Shown here in pieces: positions 1 to 7,417 of a stretch of 30,330 nucleotides of DNA. Position 1 is the first letter of the stretch. Every line of letters begins with the position of its first letter. Source of the DNA: Candidatus Sabulitectum sp. (GTDB lineage: Bacteria; Fermentibacterota; Fermentibacteria; Fermentibacterales; Fermentibacteraceae). The stretch covers positions 1-30,330 of the forward strand of contig JAGLDB010000004.1 in assembly GCA_023145935.1 (NCBI GenBank), given 5' to 3'. Both the position numbers and the translations under genes were made by a program. Below the pieces are notes generated by a model. It worked only from the letters and a program-made list of their open reading frames with translations. It made no database searches and was not told the DNA's origin.

Positions 1-761
1 GTGATCTGAAGTACCCTATTACCATTCTTGATCGCGGGGAAAGAGAACAGAACACAGTAGCTGATATTTCCATGTCCGTCAGTCTTCCGCATCACTTTAA
101 GGGAACTCACATGAGCAGGTTTCTTGAAGTTTTGACCTCTTCAGGATGCAGATTTACAGGTAGCACTATTCCTCTTGTTCTGGAGAAACTCAAAAAATCT
201 CTTGAGGCGGAGTCTGCAAGAATAAAGATAGAATTCCCCTACTTTCTAACAAGATGCGCTCCTGTCAGTGGAGCTGCGGCTAAAATGAGCTATTCGTGTG
301 CTTTTACCGGCGAATCTCACAAAGATCGGGAAGACTTTATCCTGACAGTGACTGTTCCAGTCAACACTCTCTGTCCGTGCAGCCGTGAGATCAGCGACGC
401 CGGCGCTCACAATCAACGGGGCTACATTACTATGGATGTAAGAACAAGAAAAGCGGAGGACGGTACTTTCGTGATGATGTGGATAGAAGAACTTGTTGAG
501 ATAGCCGAGACTTCTGCTTCTGCGCCACTCTACACAATACTCAAGCGCCCGGATGAGAAATTTGTTACTGAACAGGCATACAACAACCCTGTATTCGTGG
601 AAGACATGGTCCGCAATGTGGCAGAGAAACTAATGAAAGATCCGAGGATTACGCAGTTTACAGTCACTGCACATAACCATGAAAGCATACATAATCATAA
701 TGCGTATGCTGTTGTTGCATGGAAAGAGCTTGATCAGACGAAACATTTACCGGGTCAATAA
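1..761 (+). CDS. folE2: GTP cyclohydrolase FolE2 (type IB), 5'-truncated by the window edge
   Basis: FolE2 opens the GTP ring to give 7,8-dihydroneopterin triphosphate, the entry step of folate and of queuosine/7-deazaguanine synthesis, in the cytoplasm. The reading frame is open back to the first bases of the window: codons from base 3 read DLKYPITILDRGE, which is the conserved N-terminal region of the family. The ATG at 72 is therefore internal and the true start lies upstream. Family landmarks are SLPHHFKGTHMSRF, a CPC motif (Cys codons at 372 and 378) followed by SREISDAGAHNQRG, and the C-terminal HNHESIHNHNAYA segment. The stop is at 759-761. It converges on queF, 29 bases away, with no clear terminator between them. 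The product is certain from several motifs. Whether it feeds folate, queuosine or both cannot be read from here. Confidence 0.95.
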   Translation, partial: DLKYPITILDRGEREQNTVADISMSVSLPHHFKGTHMSRFLEVLTSSGCRFTGSTIPLVLEKLKKSLEAESARIKIEFPYFLTRCAPVSGAAAKMSYSCAFTGESHKDREDFILTVTVPVNTLCPCSREISDAGAHNQRGYITMDVRTRKAEDGTFVMMWIEELVEIAETSASAPLYTILKRPDEKFVTEQAYNNPVFVEDMVRNVAEKLMKDPRITQFTVTAHNHESIHNHNAYAVVAWKELDQTKHLPGQ

Positions 762-790
762 AACCATTCTCATTGGCGAAAAACGGAATT

Positions 791-1189
791 CTATTCTTTG
801 CTGTACTCTGCCTCGACGGTTATTGAGATGCCGCCTCTGATCCCGAAATCTGCCTGCACATGGCACCATCGGGGATGAATGGCTTCAACTATATCATCAA
901 GAATCATGTTTGTTACATGCTCGTGAAAAACACCCCTGTTCCTGTAAGAAAGAAAGTAGAGTTTCAGGGATTTTGATTCAACAATTTTCAGATCAGGAAC
1001 ATAACTTATGGTTATTTGTGCAAAGTCAGGCTGGCCTGTTTTAGGGCATACACATGTGAATTCATCTGTGGAGAGAGTTACTGTGTAGTCCCTTTCGGGA
1101 TTAAGATTGGGAAATGCTTCAAGCCCTGTGAATTCAACAGCAGAGTTCCCCAGAAGGGAAAGATTATCCATATCATTCTTGATTGCCAT
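791..1189 (-). CDS. queF: QueF, NADPH-dependent preQ0 reductase (7-cyano-7-deazaguanine reductase)
   Basis: QueF reduces the nitrile preQ0 to preQ1, the base inserted into tRNA GUN anticodons on the way to queuosine. About 132 residues, so it is the short unimodular type. Visible motifs are FTCVCPKTGQPDFA, whose second Cys (about residue 48) is the thioimide-forming nucleophile with the following Asp as acid, and ESKSLKLYFLSYRNRGVFHE, the QueF family signature. I prefer the ATG at 1189 (MAIKNDMDN) with GGAAG just upstream. An ATG at 1204 and another at 1171 are also in frame. Either upstream start overlaps the end of the histidine kinase gene (stop 1173-1175), which implies translational coupling in the gatE-kinase-queF run. 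It converges with folE2, another queuosine-precursor enzyme of the same fold. Confidence 0.95.
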   Translation of the reverse strand: MAIKNDMDNLSLLGNSAVEFTGLEAFPNLNPERDYTVTLSTDEFTCVCPKTGQPDFAQITISYVPDLKIVESKSLKLYFLSYRNRGVFHEHVTNMILDDIVEAIHPRWCHVQADFGIRGGISITVEAEYSKE

Positions 1190-3701
1190 GTTCTTCCATT
1201 TCATCTGTCATTCTGTAAATGATCGCAATGAGATCTTTCACTGCGTATGGTTTGTTCAATACTTCGTGGGTCCCTTCAATTATTGCAAGCCTGTCTCCTG
1301 CATATCCGGTTGTGAACACCACTGGAATAGTGCTGCCAAGGGAAAGTATCTCTTTGTATGCCTCAGGTCCACTCATCTCCGGCATCATAACATCAAAAAC
1401 AAGCATTTCAATTTCATCTTTTCTTTTTTTGTATACCTCGACTGCTTCTTTTCCATTCCCTGCACGAAAAGCTCTGATCCCTGCAGTTCCCAACCCTTCA
1501 ACAGTCAGATTCATTATCCTTTTGTCATCCTCTGCAAGAAGGATGCAGATCGAACGAAATGATCTATCATTTCCAGAATCGTTCAGGCTTTCCGTCTCTT
1601 TAACCTGTACATGTACATCACTCGAACGATCAACTTTGAGCTCAGGGAAGAGTATCCTGATCTCAACGCCTTCATTTTCTCTGTTTTTTACATTTATGTA
1701 TCCTGAATGCTCTGTGACTATGCCCATAACAGTTGCAAGTCCCATGCCGGTGCCTTTTTCAGCAGGCTTTGTTGTGAAGAACGGTTCAAAGATGTTCTTG
1801 TGGTCTGATTCCGGGATTCCAGGGCCATTATCAATTACAGTCATAGAGATATAGTTACCTGGTTTAACAAATCCGCTGGTGACTTCCAATGGAGATGTGA
1901 CAGATATCTGATCAAGCACGACTCTGATCGTTCCTCCATTCTCCATTGCATCCCTTGCATTTACACACAGATTCATAAGAACCTGTTCTACGTGACCAGG
2001 GTCACCGAAGATCCAGGCACTGTCACAATGAATCTCTGTAAAGACTGTTATGTTCTGTTCCATGATCCTGGATAACAGTTTCTCAAAGCTGCTGGTCAAA
2101 GTTATCAGATTCACGGCCTTCAGTAATGGTTTCTTCTCGCGGCTGAAAAGCAAAAGCTGTTTTACAAGCTCTCTGCCTTTTTCAGCAGACTCGACTATGG
2201 GCTCTGAAATATCTTTTATCACAGGATCATGGTCAGAAACTCTGTTCAGTATATCACAGTATCCCAGAATGATATGAAGCAGGTTGTTGAAATCATGGGC
2301 TACACCGCCGGCCAGGCGACCGATAGCCTCCATTTTCTGAGCCTGGATATTCTCAATTGCTTCTTTCATCGAGGAAAGTTCTTTTTCCTTGATCGCAGTA
2401 GTGTCAAAGATTATTCCAGAGATTCGCCTGGTTCCATGGCCGGCAATTGCTCCAATATTGAACCATCTGGTTGAAGAATCATCACTCTGATAACTGATCT
2501 CTCCGAAAATGCTCTCTATTTCACCGGTACAGAGTAAATTCATGTTACTTCTCATATTATCAGACATTGACAATTCTAGAAGCCAGTGTGAAAAACGAGG
2601 AGGCTCTTCAGGTGGAGAATAGGAAAGAAGTTGGAAGAACTCTTTATCTGCCGTCAGTCTGTCTTCCTTGACTGAAGCGCTCCAGCTTACTGCGCCGGAA
2701 GCTTCAAGTGTCAGCTGAAGCTGTTCAAGTTTGCTCTGAAGTGTTCTTTCAGCGGTGACCAGTTTCGTAATATCAACTGAAATAACCAGCATGGAGTCAA
2801 CACCTATGTAGAAGTGCTTTCTTGCGTGGACAAGCAAATGCAGAGAGCGACTACCGATGGTAATTTCAATGGGAACTGCTTCCCCGGAAGACCCGGAGAA
2901 ATCCCTTTCCAGAAAGTTTTTAACTCTGATCCTGGTGCCGCTATCAACCATCTGGAGAAGATCACTGTTGTATTCATCAAATCGATTGAAACCGAATTTA
3001 GTCAGAAGAGACTGGTTAACATGCACGATCCGATCATCCTGCAAAATGAGGATGCCTATGTTCTCGTCAAGAGACAGTTCTTCGTACAGATTTTTTACTT
3101 CGGTAAGAGTGCTGAGCAATTCCTGATGGGTCTTCTCCCTTGATCGAATAAGAAAAATAGCCAGTATCGAAACAACTGAAGTAAGGCAGAGAGGTACTGC
3201 CACCGCATTGAATACATACATTGAAAAGGAATCCGGAAGAACAAGTATCCACCCGAGATAGATCGCTGCAGACCCAAGTCCCGCAGAAAGCTGAAAGAAA
3301 ATCCCAGACATTCTGAATCTTGATTTCTCGCCGAAACGGAGCAGAAGTCCGAAGGCTAAAGCTGAAAGAATTATGCCCATTCCCGGAGCCATTCCAACTC
3401 CACCTATGAGTAATCGGTATAAAAGAAGTGGAATTGCTGCAATGATCCCCACCAGAGGCCCTCCGGTGAAAGCTGCTGTAACCAGCACAGGAGTTCGCAT
3501 ATCAATCAGAACACCTGGAAGAACCTCTACACTGAAAAGAATAGCAAGGAATCCGCAGAGTGCGAAAACAGTTCCGCGGATCATCTTGTCCCTGATTGGC
3601 TCTCTTCCTATTCCCCATCTTGACAATCTGGTGAGAAAAAGAAAGGCTGCCACCAGCAGGGTGGAATTCTCAATCAGAGCTTTGAGGATATCAATTCTCA
3701 A
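1173..3701 (-). CDS. Membrane hybrid sensor histidine kinase (5TMR-LYT-like sensor, two PAS, kinase, receiver)
   Basis: A membrane sensor kinase of 842 residues from the start chosen here. The N-terminal ~185 residues hold five to six hydrophobic helices resembling the 5TM-5TMR_LYT sensor of LytS-type kinases. PAS-like segments follow at about 210-310 and 320-440, then the H-box VAHDFNN with phospho-acceptor His about 469. ATPase motifs are NLCVNARDAM, DNGPGIP, and GTGMGLA. The C-terminal receiver has acidic pocket AEDD (about 723-726), phospho-acceptor Asp about 770 in FDVMMPEMSG, and Lys about 817. I chose a TTG start at 3701: it is preceded by GGGAG six bases away and begins RIDILKAL just before the first helix. 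The longer frame to 3758 would run into gatE. It lies 14 bases after gatE and overlaps queF. No DNA-binding output domain is present, so the receiver probably acts in a phosphorelay or as self-control. The signal is unknown. Confidence 0.9.
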   Translation of the reverse strand: MRIDILKALIENSTLLVAAFLFLTRLSRWGIGREPIRDKMIRGTVFALCGFLAILFSVEVLPGVLIDMRTPVLVTAAFTGGPLVGIIAAIPLLLYRLLIGGVGMAPGMGIILSALAFGLLLRFGEKSRFRMSGIFFQLSAGLGSAAIYLGWILVLPDSFSMYVFNAVAVPLCLTSVVSILAIFLIRSREKTHQELLSTLTEVKNLYEELSLDENIGILILQDDRIVHVNQSLLTKFGFNRFDEYNSDLLQMVDSGTRIRVKNFLERDFSGSSGEAVPIEITIGSRSLHLLVHARKHFYIGVDSMLVISVDITKLVTAERTLQSKLEQLQLTLEASGAVSWSASVKEDRLTADKEFFQLLSYSPPEEPPRFSHWLLELSMSDNMRSNMNLLCTGEIESIFGEISYQSDDSSTRWFNIGAIAGHGTRRISGIIFDTTAIKEKELSSMKEAIENIQAQKMEAIGRLAGGVAHDFNNLLHIILGYCDILNRVSDHDPVIKDISEPIVESAEKGRELVKQLLLFSREKKPLLKAVNLITLTSSFEKLLSRIMEQNITVFTEIHCDSAWIFGDPGHVEQVLMNLCVNARDAMENGGTIRVVLDQISVTSPLEVTSGFVKPGNYISMTVIDNGPGIPESDHKNIFEPFFTTKPAEKGTGMGLATVMGIVTEHSGYINVKNRENEGVEIRILFPELKVDRSSDVHVQVKETESLNDSGNDRSFRSICILLAEDDKRIMNLTVEGLGTAGIRAFRAGNGKEAVEVYKKRKDEIEMLVFDVMMPEMSGPEAYKEILSLGSTIPVVFTTGYAGDRLAIIEGTHEVLNKPYAVKDLIAIIYRMTDEMEEHGNQE

Positions 3702-3715
3702 ATCATTCTCCCGGT

Positions 3716-5407
3716 TCAGGCAGGTTTTACCGCCTTGAATGCTTCTTCCGGTGTACATCCGTGATTTGCTGACATCCAGTCAAGGATGTGCCATGATCCT
3801 TTGGCTGTAACACCATTTTCAGAGCACCAGACAATAGTATTGTGTATTCCTTCTTCTTCAAGTGCTTTCATCCAGTCGAAACCGGCTCTTCTTGAGCCTC
3901 TCATTCGATCTGCCAGCAGGCTTGCCAGAGGTGCCGGTCTAAGCTCGCTGGTAGAAAGAAGGTTATCGTAAAGATCACAGAGCTCAAGGTTCAGAAGACG
4001 GTCGATCAGGTGATCACTGAGCCCGAGTTTTTCGTAAACTTCGCGCCTTTCCCAGGGTTTTTTCGGCAAAAGCTTTTGAAGTCTGGTGAATGTATCTGCG
4101 GGTATGGGTTGAGGGGGGAGATCTGTGTCGGGATACATTCTGTCAGCACCTGGTAGAATTCGCTCAAAATCTGTATTTCCCCCGGGAAGAGCCTGCCTGG
4201 TCTCTGGAGGTATACCCTGGAAAGCTTCTTCTATTCTAATGCATATTTCCTTGACAGTAGTTTTAAGATCTTCTTCAGGGCCGGCAAAAACAAGAGCGGC
4301 GTCTTCAGTTGAAAGATTCATTTGCGATCTGAGGGTGTCTGTTGCACACTGGAGTACAGGATAGTATTCCAGACAGGCGATAACCCGAACTCTTCCGCGT
4401 AATTCATCAATAAAGGACAGTCCCGGCTGGGTGGGCCAGTGAAGGAGCTTCTTGAATCCAGGAAGGATCATCAAGGCTGCCTTGTGACCGCTGGAATCAA
4501 GATGATCTGGATCAAATCCCTCTCCCCTGGCCTGGATCTTTTCGAGTAGAGTAAACTCAGGTTTAAAGTGGGCAGCTGTTAGATCGGAAGTTCGCAATTC
4601 ATGGCGCAGGTCAAGAAGTGCTTTCTGTCTGTAAGCTTCGATCCTTGAAAGGGATTCAATGTAACCGATCTTTGCTACACCCTTTATCTCTATTCGAGTG
4701 CCACCTCTGATAGAGACATTGACATCCTGCCTCACTGAACCGATGCCTCTTCTTACCAGATGGGTGGAACGCATTGTTTCGCCGATAAGTTTTGCAGCAA
4801 CAGCCATTTCAAGAGGAGTGTACAGTTCAGGAGCAGTTACAGGTTCTACAAGAGGAATTGAAAGGCGATCAGTTCGATAGATAACATGGTGGCCTATATC
4901 AGACACTTCTCTGCACGCATCTTCCTCCATACTCATCTGAATGAAATGAAGGTCTCTGCCAAGAAAAGGAATCACTCCATTTACTCCAACAATTGCAGTT
5001 CTCTGAAAACCGGTTGGGATCGAGCCGTCAAGGTATTGTTTACGGGTAATGTGCAGTTCGTCAACCAGGGACATGTTGAACATCATAGCAAGCTGCAGGG
5101 CAGAGTTAATCGCTTCCGGGTTGGCTTGAAAAGGTGGTGTGTCATCCATTTCGTATGTGCATACCGAGTCGTTGTAAAGAAGATAGTGTACTTGTTTCTT
5201 TGTTTTGAACTCCATGAGAGCAGTTCCGTCGTACTCCCCGAATTCACTTAAAGTAGGACGCATATGGCGAAGTATCTCCTGGTGGTGTTCGTCATTCCTT
5301 ATTTTTGTAGAACAACGGCAGAAAAGTTTTTCTGCTGTGGCAAGCTGCTGATGGGTCTCCAGGCCCCCTCGAAAACCAAGTTCACGCAGTTCAGTGTAAT
5401 CCTGCAA
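3716..5407 (-). CDS. gatE: Archaeal-type Glu-tRNA(Gln) amidotransferase subunit E (GatE)
   Basis: GatE activates the Glu on misacylated Glu-tRNA(Gln) and, with the GatD asparaginase-like subunit, converts it to Gln-tRNA(Gln). About 563 residues. The N-terminal kinase core carries GGLETHQQL, LFCRC (about 29-32), RPTLSEFGEYDG, DGSIPTGFQRTA, SMEEDACR and GIGSVRQDVNVSI (about 222-233) followed by RIEIKGV. An AspRS-like insert (PGFKKLLHWPTQPG, about 315-390) distinguishes GatE from bacterial GatB. The core then closes with PGADRMYPDTDLPP, and a GatB/Yqey-type helical tail follows. I chose a TTG start at 5407: AAAGGA sits six bases upstream and the protein then begins MQDYTELRELG as in GatE relatives. 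ATG at 5422 is the alternative. The longer frame to 5545 reads through promoter sequence and has no homology. GatDE is regarded as archaea-specific, so its presence in a bacterial chromosome is unusual. No gatD is in the window. Confidence 0.93.
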   Translation of the reverse strand: MQDYTELRELGFRGGLETHQQLATAEKLFCRCSTKIRNDEHHQEILRHMRPTLSEFGEYDGTALMEFKTKKQVHYLLYNDSVCTYEMDDTPPFQANPEAINSALQLAMMFNMSLVDELHITRKQYLDGSIPTGFQRTAIVGVNGVIPFLGRDLHFIQMSMEEDACREVSDIGHHVIYRTDRLSIPLVEPVTAPELYTPLEMAVAAKLIGETMRSTHLVRRGIGSVRQDVNVSIRGGTRIEIKGVAKIGYIESLSRIEAYRQKALLDLRHELRTSDLTAAHFKPEFTLLEKIQARGEGFDPDHLDSSGHKAALMILPGFKKLLHWPTQPGLSFIDELRGRVRVIACLEYYPVLQCATDTLRSQMNLSTEDAALVFAGPEEDLKTTVKEICIRIEEAFQGIPPETRQALPGGNTDFERILPGADRMYPDTDLPPQPIPADTFTRLQKLLPKKPWERREVYEKLGLSDHLIDRLLNLELCDLYDNLLSTSELRPAPLASLLADRMRGSRRAGFDWMKALEEEGIHNTIVWCSENGVTAKGSWHILDWMSANHGCTPEEAFKAVKPA

Positions 5408-5453
5408 AATTATTCCTTTCATTACGAATATCAGTTGAGTATTTGTAGCCATG

Positions 5454-5482
5454 AAAATAACGATTGAAGAGACCACAGTAAA
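5454..5482 (-). promoter_or_regulatory. Possible sigma70-like promoter for the gatE-kinase-queF run
   Basis: On the minus strand TTTACT (5482-5477) and TATTTT (5459-5454) are separated by 17 bases, each matching the consensus at four of six positions. A transcript would start near 5447, about 40 bases before the preferred gatE TTG start. This agrees with rejecting the upstream ATG at 5452. The match is weak and rests on spacing and position only. Confidence 0.3.
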
Positions 5483-5494
5483 CAGGGTTGGCCA

Positions 5495-5523
5495 TTGACC
5501 GGCTGAGCAGAGGAGGCTATTAT
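5495..5523 (+). promoter_or_regulatory. Sigma70-like promoter for the hpf operon
   Basis: TTGACC (5495-5500) and TATTAT (5518-5523) are separated by exactly 17 bases, each matching consensus at five of six positions. Transcription would begin near 5530, leaving a leader of about 95 bases before hpf. This is the best promoter-like sequence I found in the window, and it sits in the only divergent intergenic region. Confidence 0.65.
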
Positions 5524-5557
5524 CCCAATGTGAGACTGGAAGCAATACCTTCTGTAG

Positions 5558-5586
5558 CCGCTTTTCCCGTTAGGTCGGGAGGGCGG
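5558..5586 (+). promoter_or_regulatory. Leader hairpin upstream of hpf
   Basis: CCGC (5558-5561) pairs with GCGG (5583-5586), and TCCCG (5565-5569) pairs with CGGGA (5576-5580) around the loop TTAGGT. A small internal loop lies between the two stems. It sits between the proposed promoter and the hpf ribosome-binding site. No T-run follows (TATTTAATTT), so it is not a classical intrinsic terminator. It could stabilise the mRNA or control hpf expression. Confidence 0.45.
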
Positions 5587-5625
5587 TATTTAATTTAGCT
5601 TCCATTTAACATGAAAGGAGTTACA

Positions 5626-6174
5626 ATGAACATTGAGATCAGCGCGAGGCACTTTGAGATTACCGATTCCCTCCGGGAGCATGTCGATGAGAAATTGTCT
5701 GTTATGGGCAAGTTTTATGACGGCATTGATAATGTCCATGTTATTCTAGATCTATCCTCTGGAATTAGCAGATCCCATGTCCAGCTTCGTGGAGACAGGC
5801 TTAGACTTGATTCCAGATCCAAGGGGCATGATATGTATTTTTCATTTGATGACTGTGTCTCTTCTCTTGAGAGGCAACTGAAAAAATTCAAAGAAACTCA
5901 TCACAACCACCCCCACAGGATAAAAGATGGAAATATTCTTATCTCAGGTGCCTGGTATGTAGCAGCAGAGCCATCAGAGCTCACTGCACCGGTTCTTCTT
6001 GAGGATGCAGCAGAGCTTCAAAGATTTTCCACAAATGCCGCGATGACGGAATTCGAGGTCAGCGGTTCTGATGAAAACCTTATATTCTTCAATACGGAAA
6101 CGGACTGTTTCAGCGCTGCTTACAGAACTTCCACCGGAGCTACTCAGGTGGTTGAACTTGCTCGCAAGGAGTAG
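5626..6174 (+). CDS. hpf: Ribosome hibernation promoting factor, long form
   Basis: HPF binds the small ribosomal subunit where mRNA and tRNA would sit. The long form also brings two 70S ribosomes together as inactive 100S dimers. About 182 residues. The N-terminal ~100 residues (MNIEISARHFEITDSLREHV, then a run of Lys-, Arg- and His-rich strands ending KETHHNHPH) are the ribosome-binding domain. After a linker the C-terminal segment TEFEVSGSDENLIFFNTETD followed by AAYRT matches, loosely, the dimerisation domain of long HPFs. The domain is divergent but recognisable. The ATG at 5626 has AAAGGAG five bases upstream, so the in-frame ATG at 5611 is probably not used. It is first in the + strand operon and is followed three bases later by hprK, echoing the hpf/hprK/HPr clusters known from Gram-negative bacteria, here without rpoN or ptsN. 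Confidence 0.9.
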   Translation: MNIEISARHFEITDSLREHVDEKLSVMGKFYDGIDNVHVILDLSSGISRSHVQLRGDRLRLDSRSKGHDMYFSFDDCVSSLERQLKKFKETHHNHPHRIKDGNILISGAWYVAAEPSELTAPVLLEDAAELQRFSTNAAMTEFEVSGSDENLIFFNTETDCFSAAYRTSTGATQVVELARKE

Positions 6175-6177
6175 ACA

Positions 6178-7176
6178 GTGCAGGATCGATATCCGGATCC
6201 GGAGACATTTTCTGTGGGTGTTATGTATGAATATCTTGGCAAGAGATTGTCACTCCAGGACATAACAGATACACGCGGATACAATCGTATGGTTGTATCC
6301 CCGGACATAAGCAGACCGGGTCTCTGTCTTTCCGGCTACACGTACAAGTTCATGCATGATCGGATTCAGATATTTGGTGAGACCGATATAACTCTTCTCA
6401 ATCAGTTATCTCAAGAGGACCGAGTCGCAGCTGTTAACAATGTTTATGATTTTCCTGTAGTGTGCAGTATTGTAACAAAAGGTCTTTCTCCGCCGGTTGA
6501 ACTGGTTGACGCCGCAAGAAAAACAGAGACAGCTCTTTTTGTTTCCCCGGAGGACACAACACCGCTGATTCATGAGTTGACTGATTTTCTTGGAGAGGTT
6601 TTTGCCCACCATATTTCACTGCATGGAACGCTTGTTGATGTTTACGGTGAAGGACTGCTTGTGATGGGAAGAAGTGCGATCGGAAAAAGTGAAGCAGTTC
6701 TAGGCCTGGTGGAGCGCGGGCACCGGCTTGTCGCTGATGATCTTGTCAGGGTTAGAAAAGCTGTAAACCGTCTTTCGGGTACAGGAGATTCTCTGATTGG
6801 TTTTCATATGGAGATCCGAGGAATTGGTTTTGTGAGTATTGCTGAGCTCTTCGGTGTTGGCGCCACAAAGGAAATACAGTCGGTTGATCTTGTGGTAAGG
6901 CTTCTTGATCCTGATCTGGTGGATGAAGCAGACAGGTCGGGACTGGAAGAGAAATTTATGACGATCCTGGGAGTTGAGGTACCGCTTGTAGAGATACCTG
7001 TGCTTCCTGGAAGAAATATAACTCTTCTTTTGGAAGTAGCTGCAATGATGAATATACAGGCTAAAGATACCGGATGTACATCAGCAGAGCGACTTAATCG
7101 AAAGCTTATAGCTCGTATGAGCAGAAAAAGATTTAAGGATAGCTATGACAGAAAAAACAGTAACAGTTCCAAATAA
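6178..7176 (+). CDS. hprK: HPr kinase/phosphorylase
   Basis: HprK phosphorylates and dephosphorylates HPr on Ser46, tying PTS phosphate flow to cell energy state. 332 residues. The N-terminal ~140 residues form the regulatory domain. The catalytic domain has a His-rich strand VFAHHISLHG (about 141-150), P-loop GRSAIGKS (164-171), VADD (185-188) and the family signature MEIRGIGFVSI (211-221). The P-loop has Ala167 where most HprKs have Gly, though GxxxxGKS is intact. The start is GTG at 6178 with AAGGAG six bases upstream, formed by the last codons of hpf. An ATG at 6223 is possible but has no such site. The 3' end overlaps ptsH by 32 bases, so enzyme and substrate are translationally linked. 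The identification is firm. Confidence 0.94.
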   Translation: MQDRYPDPETFSVGVMYEYLGKRLSLQDITDTRGYNRMVVSPDISRPGLCLSGYTYKFMHDRIQIFGETDITLLNQLSQEDRVAAVNNVYDFPVVCSIVTKGLSPPVELVDAARKTETALFVSPEDTTPLIHELTDFLGEVFAHHISLHGTLVDVYGEGLLVMGRSAIGKSEAVLGLVERGHRLVADDLVRVRKAVNRLSGTGDSLIGFHMEIRGIGFVSIAELFGVGATKEIQSVDLVVRLLDPDLVDEADRSGLEEKFMTILGVEVPLVEIPVLPGRNITLLLEVAAMMNIQAKDTGCTSAERLNRKLIARMSRKRFKDSYDRKNSNSSK

Positions 7177-7417
7177 GTTGGGGATACATGCCCGTCCCGC
7201 AGCTTTGATCGTCCGAGCCGCTGTAGAATTCGATTGTGATGTATGGGTAGAAAGCCCGGCCGATAGAGTAAATGCTAAAAGCATAATGGGTGTTATGACA
7301 CTTGCTGCTTCTGGAGGAACCAGAATAACCGTGTCAGCAAGTGGAGCCGAGGAAAGCCAGGCAGTGGATGCTTTGATCGAAGTTATACAGAGTGGCTTCG
7401 GAGAAGAGATGATCTAA
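7145..7417 (+). CDS. ptsH: Phosphocarrier protein HPr
   Basis: HPr is the small cytoplasmic phosphocarrier that takes phosphate from enzyme I on His15 and is regulated by HprK on Ser46. 90 residues, the normal length. His15 lies in LGIHARPAA and Ser46 in NAKSIMGVM, both in the exact canonical positions, so this HPr should be both a carrier and an HprK substrate. The start lies inside the end of hprK with AAGGAT four bases upstream. The stop TAA shares its last A with the ATG of ptsI. There is no EIIA, EIIB or EIIC gene nearby, so the phosphate probably serves regulation rather than sugar uptake, at least from this locus. Confidence 0.96.
   Translation: MTEKTVTVPNKLGIHARPAALIVRAAVEFDCDVWVESPADRVNAKSIMGVMTLAASGGTRITVSASGAEESQAVDALIEVIQSGFGEEMI

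Noticed and set aside
1219..1854. 211-residue open frame on + opposite the kinase gene
   Set aside because: It is antisense to the clear receiver and ATPase domains; no motif, ribosome site or family likeness.
5408..5545. N-terminal extension of GatE from the ATG at 5545 or 5452
   Set aside because: The extra residues have no family similarity and overlap the divergent promoter region; the GatE N-terminus fits the TTG at 5407.
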